Of a stretch of DNA of 42,017 nt, positions 7,452 through 16,409 are shown piece after piece (the stretch's first letter is position 1; each line of letters starts with the position of its first letter). The stretch comes from Ktedonobacteraceae bacterium. Lineage in GTDB: Bacteria; Chloroflexota; Ktedonobacteria; Ktedonobacterales; Ktedonobacteraceae. Position numbers and translations under genes: made by a program. The notes beneath the pieces were generated by a model. That model was not told the origin of the DNA, searched no databases, and was given only the letters and a program-made list of their open reading frames with translations. The stretch lies in contig JAFAXQ010000173.1 in the NCBI GenBank assembly GCA_019240835.1, forward strand, positions 1 through 42,017, in the 5' to 3' direction.

Positions 7452-9665
7452 ATGACAACACAACCCAATGACCAGGAAAAAACGCGGGAACTAGCCGAGA
7501 AACGCCTACAAGCAGGCATTGATGCCTTTAATAACGGCAACCTGGATAAGGCAGCGGAAGCTTTTGAGGATGCAGAGATACGCTTTCGCGTAAGCGCTGA
7601 TTTCAAGCGGGCAGGCGATAGTCGCTCACTGTTGGCCGATGTGCAGCGACAGAAAAACCAACTGGAGCAGTCAGCAAACAGTTTCCGCCGCGCTATGAAT
7701 TTTTACCGTGATGCTGCTCGTCCACTCAACCAGGCTGCAAGCGCATTATCATTAGGCCATGTCGAACGTCAAATGGCGCACTTGGATCGTGCGCAGGATT
7801 CCTACCAGCATGCCCAACAGTTGTATCATGTACACAACAACGCGCAGGGACAGGGAAACGTCGCCTTGGCTCTGGGGCATGTCGCATTGCAGCGCGGCAA
7901 CACCTCCTCTGCTACCGAGCAGTACCAGCAAGCTGTGCGCTTTTTTCACCAAGCCAACGATAGCATCAACGAGGCAGATGCTAGCCGCAGCCTAGCGGAA
8001 GTTCAACGCCTGACGCGACAGTTTGCAGAGGCTGCAGCCGGCTACCAGCGCGTACTTGAAGTGTACCGCACCACGCGGGACCTCTTTGGCACCGTCGATG
8101 CACTGATAGGTCTGGGACGTGTCTATCTCGATCAAACACACTTGGAGCAGGCTGCTACTACCTTCGCCGAGGCTCTGAACTCAGCCCAGACGCTTGAATA
8201 CCGACTGGGGGAGGCCGACGCAAATCTTGGCCTGGCAGAGGTGAGTTTGCAGAGCAATCGTGTCGACCAAGCGCTCATAGGAGCTCAATCGGCACTGCAG
8301 GGCTACACCGATCAACAGAACGGGCTGGGAGCAGCCAACGCCAGCTACCTGCTCGGTAAAATCAATATGCGCCGTGGGCAACTTGCTTATGCCAATTCAC
8401 TACTAGAACGTGCTCTGCGTACCTATGCCTCTCTCTCCTTCCAAGTGGGTGTGGCAGAGACGACGCTGCTGCTGGCGGAGACACAACGCCGACGCGGTTT
8501 CCTTGAGCGTGCAGCGAAGACCTTCCTGAACGCACAGCGAGAGGCGCACAAACTGCACAATAGACAAGTTGAGAGTCGTGCCTTGCTTGGCCTGGGAGAT
8601 GTCTATCGACAGCAGGGGCAGACTGGTCAGGCGCGGGGTAGTTATATCGAGGCGAAGGAACGTGCTGCCGCATCGACAGCATCTCCAGACATAGCAGAGG
8701 CAGAAGTGCGCTTAGCGCAACTTGCCGTCTTCAGTGGGGATCTGAAAGATGCTGACAGCCATCTCGCAAACGCTGCACAGGCTGGTATAGTAGTTGCGGG
8801 GCCAGGGACCTCACTCGTGCGCGGCCACCTCTCCCTCACGCAGGGCGACTTTACAGAGGCCGAGGCTCGTTTCAGTGAAGCATACGGCCTAGCCGAGGAG
8901 CTGCAGGAACCATTGCTTGCAGCAGAAGCAGTTCTGGGGCTAGCCCAAACACGCCTGGCACGAGAAGAACTGGCAGCATCTCTCGATACCTTCCTGGAGG
9001 CCGGACGCCAATTCCAGTTGTTAGAGAGCGTCGATGGAGACGGCCTAGCCGTGTGGGGCGTAGCTCAGGTGAAACTTGCACAAAAGGTATGGGATGAAGC
9101 GCTTGAGAGCTGTGAGGCAGCCTTGATCCGTTTCAATCAGTGTAGCGATTTTCTCGCACTGGCCGATACATTTCTTATCCGAGGGCTTGCGCATGGTGGT
9201 AAGCAGGAACTGGATGAGGCGCTCCATGACTTTGAACAGGCACTACAGTTGTATCACCAGCAGGGCAAACCATTAGGCATTGTCGACACACGTTCCGCCC
9301 GTGCAGGTATCTTCTTGTTACGTGGAGATGTGGATAGAGCCAGGGACGAGCAGACACAAGCCATCACGCAAGTTGAACGCGTCATGCATAGCTTGTATAC
9401 TCCACAACAATGGACCACGTTCTTGCGCCAATATGCCGAATTGTACGCACAGACAGCAATTACAGACGCACGTCGTGAGCAGCACGAGCAGGCTCGTACT
9501 CTGCTACAAAATTTTGCCCGCATCGCAGGCAGTACAGAGGTGGTACAATATCTCAAAGCGTACGAAGGTGCCCTCTCCACTAGCGAAGCAGAGATGAGCA
9601 AAGAAGAGATAAGATCCAACCGTGACCTACTCAAGCGGTTGAGACAGATGCGCCAGGACTTGTAG
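7452..9665 (+). CDS. Long tetratricopeptide-repeat protein
   Basis: The 737 residues are almost entirely degenerate TPR-type helical hairpins of 34-40 residues, with recurrent A..LG.V and G....A...Y..A patterns (for example LGLGDVYRQQGQTGQARGSY). The last ~60 residues are charged and helical. There is no signal peptide, membrane segment, HTH or enzymatic domain, so this is probably a cytoplasmic scaffold. A strong promoter lies at 7348-7376, but no clear Shine-Dalgarno precedes the ATG. It leads a co-directional run with the unrecognised genes at 9787 and 10578, which may be functional partners. Confidence 0.85.
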   Translation: MTTQPNDQEKTRELAEKRLQAGIDAFNNGNLDKAAEAFEDAEIRFRVSADFKRAGDSRSLLADVQRQKNQLEQSANSFRRAMNFYRDAARPLNQAASALSLGHVERQMAHLDRAQDSYQHAQQLYHVHNNAQGQGNVALALGHVALQRGNTSSATEQYQQAVRFFHQANDSINEADASRSLAEVQRLTRQFAEAAAGYQRVLEVYRTTRDLFGTVDALIGLGRVYLDQTHLEQAATTFAEALNSAQTLEYRLGEADANLGLAEVSLQSNRVDQALIGAQSALQGYTDQQNGLGAANASYLLGKINMRRGQLAYANSLLERALRTYASLSFQVGVAETTLLLAETQRRRGFLERAAKTFLNAQREAHKLHNRQVESRALLGLGDVYRQQGQTGQARGSYIEAKERAAASTASPDIAEAEVRLAQLAVFSGDLKDADSHLANAAQAGIVVAGPGTSLVRGHLSLTQGDFTEAEARFSEAYGLAEELQEPLLAAEAVLGLAQTRLAREELAASLDTFLEAGRQFQLLESVDGDGLAVWGVAQVKLAQKVWDEALESCEAALIRFNQCSDFLALADTFLIRGLAHGGKQELDEALHDFEQALQLYHQQGKPLGIVDTRSARAGIFLLRGDVDRARDEQTQAITQVERVMHSLYTPQQWTTFLRQYAELYAQTAITDARREQHEQARTLLQNFARIAGSTEVVQYLKAYEGALSTSEAEMSKEEIRSNRDLLKRLRQMRQDL

Positions 9666-9786
9666 TCTCTTGCACACTATGAGACAATAGAGACACATCC
9701 CCGTGATGACCATCCTTGGCATGTGACGTAGTAGGGGGCAGTACACTATATGCAACTGTCCTATATAAAGAGAGGTTTCTTCAGTT

Positions 9787-10563
9787 ATGAGCCTACAATT
9801 CTTGCGTGGCAACCCGCAAGCACCAAAGGGACATGCTATTTTTGTTGCCTTCAGTACACATAATTCGCGTGAAGTCTTCTGCACCTATTGTGTCGTGCCA
9901 CCAATCCCTATGTCGCTCACCAAGTACTTGCCCCCATTATTTGCCGCACAACTGCCGCCGGAGGAGTTACAAGAAGTCGCCAATATCTCTGGTATGCCGA
10001 TTCCGCCTATGCTGGAACAGGCATTTACTATGCAGCAGTTGGAGACGCTAGCAGAGCACCGTGATGACGATCTCTGTGATATTGGCCCCCTCTCCTCAAA
10101 AGATGAAGGAGAGCGTATGCAGATGGCGGCCTTCAGCAGCCAAGAATATGCTCAGTTATACTCGACATATGCTAACAGTTTTGTATCTACGGCACCTTCT
10201 CCTGTCGAGGTCGATGAGCTAATGCCACTAGATGACCTGGACAGCGATGAGCTTCTCTTGCGCACTATGTCTGAGCGACAGAAGCTCACGGAACTGGGCA
10301 GGCTGACAGGTACGGCGCGTTACGCACTAGAGGGACGCGATACACGTTCATTACAGGATACTGATAGAAAAATGCAGCGTATTGCCGACTTGCTCGCGGA
10401 GAAATATCGCGGCAAAGAACTGGTAGCGGCAGCACTTGACCCTCATGAACGAGGCGCAAAGCTAGCACAACTTTACCTAGATAGAGCTTTTAAGCTTCTT
10501 GACGAGGAGTATGCAGATATTCCCGATATCGAGCGCGCTATTCGCGAATTACAACAAACGTAG
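9787..10563 (+). CDS. Conserved-looking protein of unknown function
   Basis: This 258-residue soluble protein is not assignable to a known family. The first ~55 residues look like a beta-rich domain (FLRGNPQAPKGHAIFVAFS, then VFCTYCVVPPIPMSLTKYLP). The middle is acidic, and the last ~110 residues are helical and charged. The start is preceded by AGAGAGG about 10 nt upstream. It ends 14 bp before the gene at 10578, so the two are almost certainly co-transcribed. The N-terminal segment fits a protein acting on a small molecule or partner, but no function should be assigned. Confidence 0.7.
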   Translation: MSLQFLRGNPQAPKGHAIFVAFSTHNSREVFCTYCVVPPIPMSLTKYLPPLFAAQLPPEELQEVANISGMPIPPMLEQAFTMQQLETLAEHRDDDLCDIGPLSSKDEGERMQMAAFSSQEYAQLYSTYANSFVSTAPSPVEVDELMPLDDLDSDELLLRTMSERQKLTELGRLTGTARYALEGRDTRSLQDTDRKMQRIADLLAEKYRGKELVAAALDPHERGAKLAQLYLDRAFKLLDEEYADIPDIERAIRELQQT

Positions 10564-10577
10564 GAAAGTAACTTTCT

Positions 10578-12020
10578 ATGACAGCAATAGAACTAGAAAC
10601 CGATATTTCGCCTCTTACTGACGCGCTAATGGCTGAGAATAGTGATCAGATACTCACAGCCGCGCAGAAGGTCCTGGAGAAGGGTGAAAATCCTGAAGTG
10701 CTGCTGGGGCGTGTAGGCTTAGCTGCGGCTAAAGGTGATAGCGACGGACACGTCGTGATCACGCTTGCCGCCGCCGCCATGCTCTCTCGCCTGCTACACA
10801 CTATCCCCCAGCCGCTTGAAGGCGAGATGGCGCAGCATAAACGCGCCTTGCCACTCTTCGTACACGCACTGCTTTCCGCAGCTCCCGCAGTACGTGTAGG
10901 CAACACCATGCAACCTGAGCTTCCTGATCCTTTCTACCCAAGCGACCTCCCAGAGGGAAAAACCGTTAATGACCTGATGCATGACGCAATCTACGGCAAT
11001 GACTTGGTTATGACCGAGCGCCTCCTGCTAGGACTGTACGGAACAGGTGCCGACTACTGCACTATGCAGGTACGCACCTACGATGGCATCTCCACTACTT
11101 TCCAAAATGCTGGTCACCCCCTGATGTTCGCGACTCGTGGCTTCCAGTTACTCGACGCGGTAGAGTGGGGAAATCGTGCCCCCACCATTCTGCACTGGCT
11201 TGCACCACACCTGCCACTGCAACCCAGTGCCCAGGAACCAGACTGGGTCAAGGCCGTGCGCAGCTTTGCCAGCGACCCAGCTCATGACATGACGAGTATA
11301 CGTAAACGCATTGCTGCTCCCAAGAACGAGAACGCGCTACCCCTACGCAGTCTCATTCAGAGCGCAGCCGATACAACCCAAGTCTGCCAGGGTGTCTACG
11401 ATGCGGTCATGAACGGAGGAGCCTCGCCGCGAGCAACTGGCTCTGTGATTGCACTGGCAGCCGCCGACGTGATGCGCAACGTTGACGACGGCGAGCGCGA
11501 CTCGTTCATACGAGCAGCGCATGGCCTGCTCTTCGCCTCTGCCGTGCGCTTGGTCTTCCAGCGTGTCCAGGATGTAGAAGTTCTTGCATTGTTGTTCACC
11601 TCTGCTGCTTATGTCAACGCTCTGCAGAAGGAAGTGAGCGCGCAGGGTGCTAAGCAAGCAGCGGCCCCGACAGCTTCTAGGTCAGCGCTAGTGGGCGGCG
11701 GCCTGATTGCTGTAGCTCAGTTAGAAGCGCTAAGCGCGCAATTGAAAGCGCAGGACCTCGCAAGAGCAGTAGCAACGGCTCGACAGTATCTAAGGCTGGG
11801 ACATGACGTGCAGGCATTGGTCGCCACAATTGCCCTGGCAGCAGCGCGTAACGATGCGGCAGCAGACCAGGGACACACGCTACAGATCGTACAGGCCGCC
11901 GCCGAAGAGTACATGGCTTGGCCAACCACCTTCGCGCAGACCGATAGTGAAGCATTCTTGCGCGTTGCATTGCGTGCCGCCGCGTTCGGCAAGCGTAGCA
12001 GTGTTACGGAGCATTTGTAA
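10578..12020 (+). CDS. Predicted all-helical protein of unknown function
   Basis: This 480-residue alanine-rich protein has no motif I can name. Two regions look like diverged repeats of one helical unit: residues about 12-75 (LTDALMAENSDQILTAAQKVL, then LLGRVGLAAAKGDSDGHVV) and about 383-450 (LEALSAQLKAQDLARAVATA, then VQALVATIALAAARNDAAAD). The middle holds a His/Tyr/aromatic-rich segment (YGTGADYCTMQVRTYDG, ILHWLAPHLPL) that could carry a cofactor or active site. There is no signal peptide. It follows the 9787 gene by 14 bp. The next gene, a lipoprotein, begins about 85 bp downstream, with a repeat element between. Confidence 0.7.
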   Translation: MTAIELETDISPLTDALMAENSDQILTAAQKVLEKGENPEVLLGRVGLAAAKGDSDGHVVITLAAAAMLSRLLHTIPQPLEGEMAQHKRALPLFVHALLSAAPAVRVGNTMQPELPDPFYPSDLPEGKTVNDLMHDAIYGNDLVMTERLLLGLYGTGADYCTMQVRTYDGISTTFQNAGHPLMFATRGFQLLDAVEWGNRAPTILHWLAPHLPLQPSAQEPDWVKAVRSFASDPAHDMTSIRKRIAAPKNENALPLRSLIQSAADTTQVCQGVYDAVMNGGASPRATGSVIALAAADVMRNVDDGERDSFIRAAHGLLFASAVRLVFQRVQDVEVLALLFTSAAYVNALQKEVSAQGAKQAAAPTASRSALVGGGLIAVAQLEALSAQLKAQDLARAVATARQYLRLGHDVQALVATIALAAARNDAAADQGHTLQIVQAAAEEYMAWPTTFAQTDSEAFLRVALRAAAFGKRSSVTEHL

Positions 12021-12040
12021 CAGTGGTCATCAGGCGGGGT

Positions 12041-12115
12041 GAGCGTCACATTTTTGCCCAGAAGCCACGTCAGGCACCATCCATTACAGGCCCCTCAGCG
12101 CAAAAAGTGACGCTC
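12041..12115 (-). repeat. Second copy of the MITE-like element
   Basis: This 75-bp unit is bounded by near-perfect 16-17 bp inverted repeats (GAGCGTCACATTTTTGC and GCAAAAAGTGACGCTC). Its reverse complement aligns along its length with the 2857-3031 element minus the nested palindrome. No flanking direct repeat is visible. Its right end contains the GTG at 12107 used as the likely start of the following lipoprotein gene. Confidence 0.65.
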
Positions 12116-13777
12116 ATAAAATTACTATCCATCTGCCTACTGCTTACGGCCTGTAGCCTTTTTGGTAGCTCTCAACTGGTCAAAGCTCCTGCCAGCAAGC
12201 AGACGTACACGATCCCCCAAGTGAGTGCGGGCATTGATACATTCGATCCCGCACTCGCACATGATCCTACCTCAATCAATGCTATTCACATCCTATTCAC
12301 CGGGCTGCTAGCACTTGACGATAAGCTACAGATACGCCCACAAATCGCTCAATCATGGCAGCAGAGCAGCGATGGAACTACATGGACCTTTCATCTCAAG
12401 CCAGGACTTAAATTTAGTGACGGCACCCCACTTAGCTCAAAAGACGTGGCTTACAGCATTGATCGCGCCCTGCAACCAGCAACGCAATCCACTGTCGCTC
12501 CTGTGTATCTTAGCCTGATAAAAGACGCAGACCAACTGCTGGCCGGGCGAATATCGACGCTTCTTGACGATAGCTTACAGACCCCCAACGATACAACCCT
12601 TATCGTGCAAACCAGCAAAAAAGCTGCCTATTTTCTGAGCATGCTTACCTATACATGCTCATATGTTGTCGAGAAGAGGCTCGTCACTACCTACGGCACA
12701 GCATTTACCCAGCATCTAGCAGAAGGAGGAGAAACGGGTCCATTTAAACTAGCGCAATATATCCCTGGCCAGATAGCCACATTTGTCCCCAATGCCTATT
12801 ACCAGCCTAAACCGCAATTGCAGCGCGTAGCCTTCACCTTCTACCACTCGACTAACGATACTTATCAAGCATATCTGCAAGGAACGGTTGACACGACCGC
12901 AGTTCCCATTGCTAACTTCGCCGACGCTAAGAAGCGCACCGATTTCTTCCAGGTACCCCAACTGTGGACGAACTACTACACCATGAACTATCTGGTGAAG
13001 CCATTCGATAATATTCACGTCCGTCAGGCTTTCGCGCTCGCCATAGACAAAGTTGCTATCGCTAACAAGGTCTGGAATAACACGGTGCTCCCCACCAATC
13101 ATATTGTGCCGCAAGGGATGACTGGCTACAATGCCAAGTTAACAGGCCCAGATGGAACACAAAATCTCACCGCAAACCCCACTCTGGCACGAGCGCTGCT
13201 CAAACAAGGTCTAAAGGAAGAGGGCTACTCCGATGTGTCCCAACTGCCACCCATCACTTTGACCTATGCGACCAACTTTGATCAAGAAGTCAAGATGCTG
13301 TTGCAGATGTGGCAAAACGTGCTCAATATCACAGTAACCCCTAACGGTGTTGACTCCAATACGCTGCTAGACAAGGTTACCGCTGCAACGAACAATGCCA
13401 ACGGGCTGCAGTTCTGGGGTCTCGCCTGGGTGGGAGAGTATCCTGACCCACAGGACTGGCTGACACTACAATTTGACCGTGGTACGCTCGACAACAATAT
13501 GAACTACGGTCAAAACACCGCTCCTACGGCGGCCAAGCAACAGATCACCCAACAGCAATTAGAAGCCGCCGACGCCTATACACAATCGGACAAGCGCATT
13601 CAGATGTACCAGCAGGCCGAGCAACAACTCGTCACTGATGTCGCCTGGCTGCCAATGGAGCAAGTCACCGCCACCTTCCTGCGCACACCATACATTGTCG
13701 GCATCGTTGATAACGGCCAAAATGTGATCCCTCCCGATGATTGGGCCAACATTTACCGTGTGGCACCCGCCATGTAG
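12107..13777 (+). CDS. Oligopeptide-binding lipoprotein of an ABC transporter (SBP_bac_5)
   Basis: The protein resembles OppA/DppA family 5 solute-binding proteins: FDPALAHDPTSINAIHILFTGL, LKPGLKFSDGTPLSSKDVAYSI and WVGEYPDPQDWLTLQF are characteristic. Starting at GTG 12107 gives a lipoprotein signal, VTLIKLLSICLLLTACSLFG, with lipobox LTAC; the mature protein would be lipid-anchored outside the membrane. The longer frame from GTG 12023 adds 28 residues encoded by the repeat element and would bury the signal peptide. No good Shine-Dalgarno precedes 12107. The paralogue at 16410 lies beyond the intervening regulator; this copy has no adjacent permease genes and probably shares the transporter at 18360-22443. 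Confidence 0.88.
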   Translation: MTLIKLLSICLLLTACSLFGSSQLVKAPASKQTYTIPQVSAGIDTFDPALAHDPTSINAIHILFTGLLALDDKLQIRPQIAQSWQQSSDGTTWTFHLKPGLKFSDGTPLSSKDVAYSIDRALQPATQSTVAPVYLSLIKDADQLLAGRISTLLDDSLQTPNDTTLIVQTSKKAAYFLSMLTYTCSYVVEKRLVTTYGTAFTQHLAEGGETGPFKLAQYIPGQIATFVPNAYYQPKPQLQRVAFTFYHSTNDTYQAYLQGTVDTTAVPIANFADAKKRTDFFQVPQLWTNYYTMNYLVKPFDNIHVRQAFALAIDKVAIANKVWNNTVLPTNHIVPQGMTGYNAKLTGPDGTQNLTANPTLARALLKQGLKEEGYSDVSQLPPITLTYATNFDQEVKMLLQMWQNVLNITVTPNGVDSNTLLDKVTAATNNANGLQFWGLAWVGEYPDPQDWLTLQFDRGTLDNNMNYGQNTAPTAAKQQITQQQLEAADAYTQSDKRIQMYQQAEQQLVTDVAWLPMEQVTATFLRTPYIVGIVDNGQNVIPPDDWANIYRVAPAM

Positions 13778-13856
13778 GGGCCTGATTCGTTATGGCCAAG
13801 TTCACTCCGCATTTCTGCATTGAAGGGGTATACCCATTCCCCAGGCTGAACAGTTA

Positions 13857-13865
13857 TGCTATACT
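13857..13865 (+). promoter_or_regulatory. Extended -10 promoter of the BTAD-regulator gene
   Basis: TGCTATACT is a TGn extension plus TATACT (5 of 6). A weak TTCCCC lies at 13837-13842 with a 17-bp spacer. The start would be near 13872, giving a leader of about 75 nt. The same nine bases occur on the minus strand at 24938-24946. Confidence 0.5.
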
Positions 13866-13946
13866 ATCACCATCAGATGCAGTCACTCACCGACAAAGAG
13901 CAGACGGAACAGCATTACACCAGTACGGGAGGAGTTGCCCACAGAA

Positions 13947-16187
13947 ATGGATTCCACCAGCGATCAGACCGATGCAGCAGGCGCTACCTACCCGCTCCAG
14001 TTCCTCAAGCTCTCAGACCATTTGTCAGGGGTCCCTGCCCCTGCGGTGCGCGTTTCTTTGTGTGGAGACCTCATGATTGAGGTGCTTGAGCACGTGGTCA
14101 GCACCGACCCTCCCCTAGGTCGCTATCAGCGGCTTGCGGTCTCACGTTTACACGGACGGGGCACGGCTCCTCTGCTGATTCTGCTCAAACAACTGGCCAG
14201 CCGACCACAGCGCTACGGTGCCAAAGATTGGCTGCGTGAGCATACCCGCCGCGAGGAAGAAGCGGTCATCACTGCCAAACGCCTTGATGATATTACGTCG
14301 CCCTTGCGTGGCCTGCTGTGCCCACCGAAGCAGCCCGAACTGCGCACCTTGCTGGTGCGCTACGTGCATGCCAGCAGCCACAGTGGTGACGGCTACCAAC
14401 TGGCAGCTTATCCCTTGGTTTGGCTAGACAGTGATGCGGTGGCGTGGAACGTGCAGCAAGCCGCCCGCATGGAGCGCTTCGCTGATGACGCCTTGCCCTT
14501 CTGGCAACGAGCCTATGCTTTGGCCTCCAGGGGCACCTATCTGGTGGATGAGCCATACAGCCAGTGGGCCGAAGAGCGGCGAGCCGAGGTGGAGGCAGAC
14601 CTGCGGCAGTGTGTGCATGCCCTAGCGCGGCTGTACGTCGCACGCTGGAAAGAAGCAGGGGAAGCAGAGGCGCTGCTGCTGCTACGAACCTACTGGCAGA
14701 GCCACCCAACCGACGAAGACGCGCTGCGCCCGCTGATGGAACTACTAGGCAAGCAGGAACGTTACCAAGAGGCACTCAGGTACTATCAGCATCTCTGTGA
14801 GCTATTAGAGGAAGAAGAGCAGCAACCTGATGCACGCACGCAGGATATCGCAGAGTATCTGCGCACCAAGCAGATCAGGCGGCAACGTGTTCGCCCAGAT
14901 CATGGCACGCTTGAGCAAGCTGGTATAATAGGACAAGAACCGTCGTTGCCAGCAGCATCCTTTGTGCCATTGAAGAGTGGGGTGTTTGTTCCCTCATCTA
15001 TGCCCATGCAGATGTTCTCCCTGACAATTGCAGAGGACAATTCGGCAGCGCAGCATGCCTTGTTACAAGGGTATATCATGGAACAAGTGTATGGCTGGCG
15101 GGACTATACAAACTGTCACATACTACAAGTTATCGTTGGTCAAGAGCTGAGCGACTTGGAAGCAATCAGACGACAACAGGACAGCAACGAGCTTGTCATC
15201 TCCCGACGGCAAGCTATTATCGTAATTGCAGGGATGCCAGCCCCTCTACTCTTTGAAGGTCAACACCGTGGCTATGCATTAGCTCCCGAAGAGTTCCTAC
15301 CTCGCTGTGCAGCTAGCATTATGGCATGCCGTCACCTTCTGAATGGGAACGAATTAATGATAGTGAAGCACTTACTCTCAACCTACGTTCCAACATTAGA
15401 GGCATTAGCACAGCAACCATCTCGCTATCAACAAGCAGCAGCAGGATTGACAGCACAAGCCTATCGCCTGAAAAGCCTGCTAGCCTGGCATGAGCTCCAT
15501 CACTCTACAAGTGAGGCATACGGTCAGAAGGCTCTTCACTATGCCCGCTTGTCGAAAGACCCCAATGTGCTTGTTGCGACGAGTATGTTTTACGTGACTA
15601 GAGATGTGGAAAAAACCTTACACGTATATCAGGAGGTTTTGCCCTATCTTGCACAGGTATCACCTCTCTTGCAGAGTGCTGCTTCTATGGCTTCAGCATG
15701 GGCGTACGGGCAAAATCAGCAAGAACAGGAAGCGTTGCGCTGCCGCGATAAGGCTCGTGAAATCTTTCCTGAGCCTCCTGAGAAGGATGCAAGCTTTCCC
15801 TATGCGCAATTTGGACCCTCCTCAATGCTTTTATGGGAAGCCTTGATGTATCGCGGTCTGAGTCAGCATGATCAGGCTCGTGAGTATCAGGAAGAAACGA
15901 GGGATACCTTTAGCCTTCTTGCAGCACCATCATCTACCTCATCGTCGCCTTCCGTGGTCCCTGAGCGTATCCGCATTGAGGCGATCAACTATCTAGCAGA
16001 GTTGGCTGTAACCCAGGGAGATCTCCATCTCTTTTGTGATTATCTGGAGCAAGGGGCAAAAGGAGCGAAGGCGTTAGGAAGTGAGAAGCGGCGACAGGAA
16101 GCAGTCACCGTCTGGAGAAAAGCCCGTGAAACCTGGCCTGACGAGCAGCGAGTCACGAAGCTGGCAGATGTGTTTGTTGACATGTGA
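13947..16187 (+). CDS. SARP/BTAD-type transcriptional regulator with C-terminal TPR-like region
   Basis: The N-terminal ~145 residues form an OmpR-like winged helix (LLILLKQLASRPQRYGAKDWL, then RLDDITSPLRGLL and GYQLAAYPLVWLDSDA). Residues about 145-300 are a bacterial transcriptional activator domain (LLLLRTYWQSHPTDEDALRP). The rest (about 330-745) is helical and TPR-like, containing the SRRQAIIVIAGMPAPLL segment. Such proteins are presumed DNA-binding activators. GGAGGAG (13928-13934) directly abuts a TTG at 13935, so the ATG at 13947 is preferred (12-nt spacer). It lies between two oligopeptide-binding lipoprotein genes, so it may control peptide uptake. The first 900 bp look more GC-rich than the remainder, suggesting a domain fusion. 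Confidence 0.8.
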   Translation: MDSTSDQTDAAGATYPLQFLKLSDHLSGVPAPAVRVSLCGDLMIEVLEHVVSTDPPLGRYQRLAVSRLHGRGTAPLLILLKQLASRPQRYGAKDWLREHTRREEEAVITAKRLDDITSPLRGLLCPPKQPELRTLLVRYVHASSHSGDGYQLAAYPLVWLDSDAVAWNVQQAARMERFADDALPFWQRAYALASRGTYLVDEPYSQWAEERRAEVEADLRQCVHALARLYVARWKEAGEAEALLLLRTYWQSHPTDEDALRPLMELLGKQERYQEALRYYQHLCELLEEEEQQPDARTQDIAEYLRTKQIRRQRVRPDHGTLEQAGIIGQEPSLPAASFVPLKSGVFVPSSMPMQMFSLTIAEDNSAAQHALLQGYIMEQVYGWRDYTNCHILQVIVGQELSDLEAIRRQQDSNELVISRRQAIIVIAGMPAPLLFEGQHRGYALAPEEFLPRCAASIMACRHLLNGNELMIVKHLLSTYVPTLEALAQQPSRYQQAAAGLTAQAYRLKSLLAWHELHHSTSEAYGQKALHYARLSKDPNVLVATSMFYVTRDVEKTLHVYQEVLPYLAQVSPLLQSAASMASAWAYGQNQQEQEALRCRDKAREIFPEPPEKDASFPYAQFGPSSMLLWEALMYRGLSQHDQAREYQEETRDTFSLLAAPSSTSSSPSVVPERIRIEAINYLAELAVTQGDLHLFCDYLEQGAKGAKALGSEKRRQEAVTVWRKARETWPDEQRVTKLADVFVDM

Positions 16188-16409
16188 TGCTGTTTTTGTG
16201 GTGACGCGCACCCCTTATGCCCAATGGGACTTGTCTTGCGTGTGAGATTACGTTAACATACAACGTAGTATTATCTGAACTATTATCATATATCATACAT
16301 ACATCGGCAAAGTCAGCACAAAATGACCAAAAAGTCGTATCCGAAAAGTCCTTATGCTTCTCATCTTGATAGTTATGAGCTAGACTTGATCTGAAAAAGG
16401 AGAGCACAT

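Noticed and set aside
10646-12049. Minus-strand frames within the 10578 gene
   Set aside because: Their Ala/Ser/Arg-rich composition is typical of shadows of a GC-rich alanine-rich coding strand.
12023-12106. N-terminal 28 residues of the lipoprotein frame from GTG 12023
   Set aside because: They are encoded by the repeat element and would displace the signal peptide and lipobox from the N-terminus.
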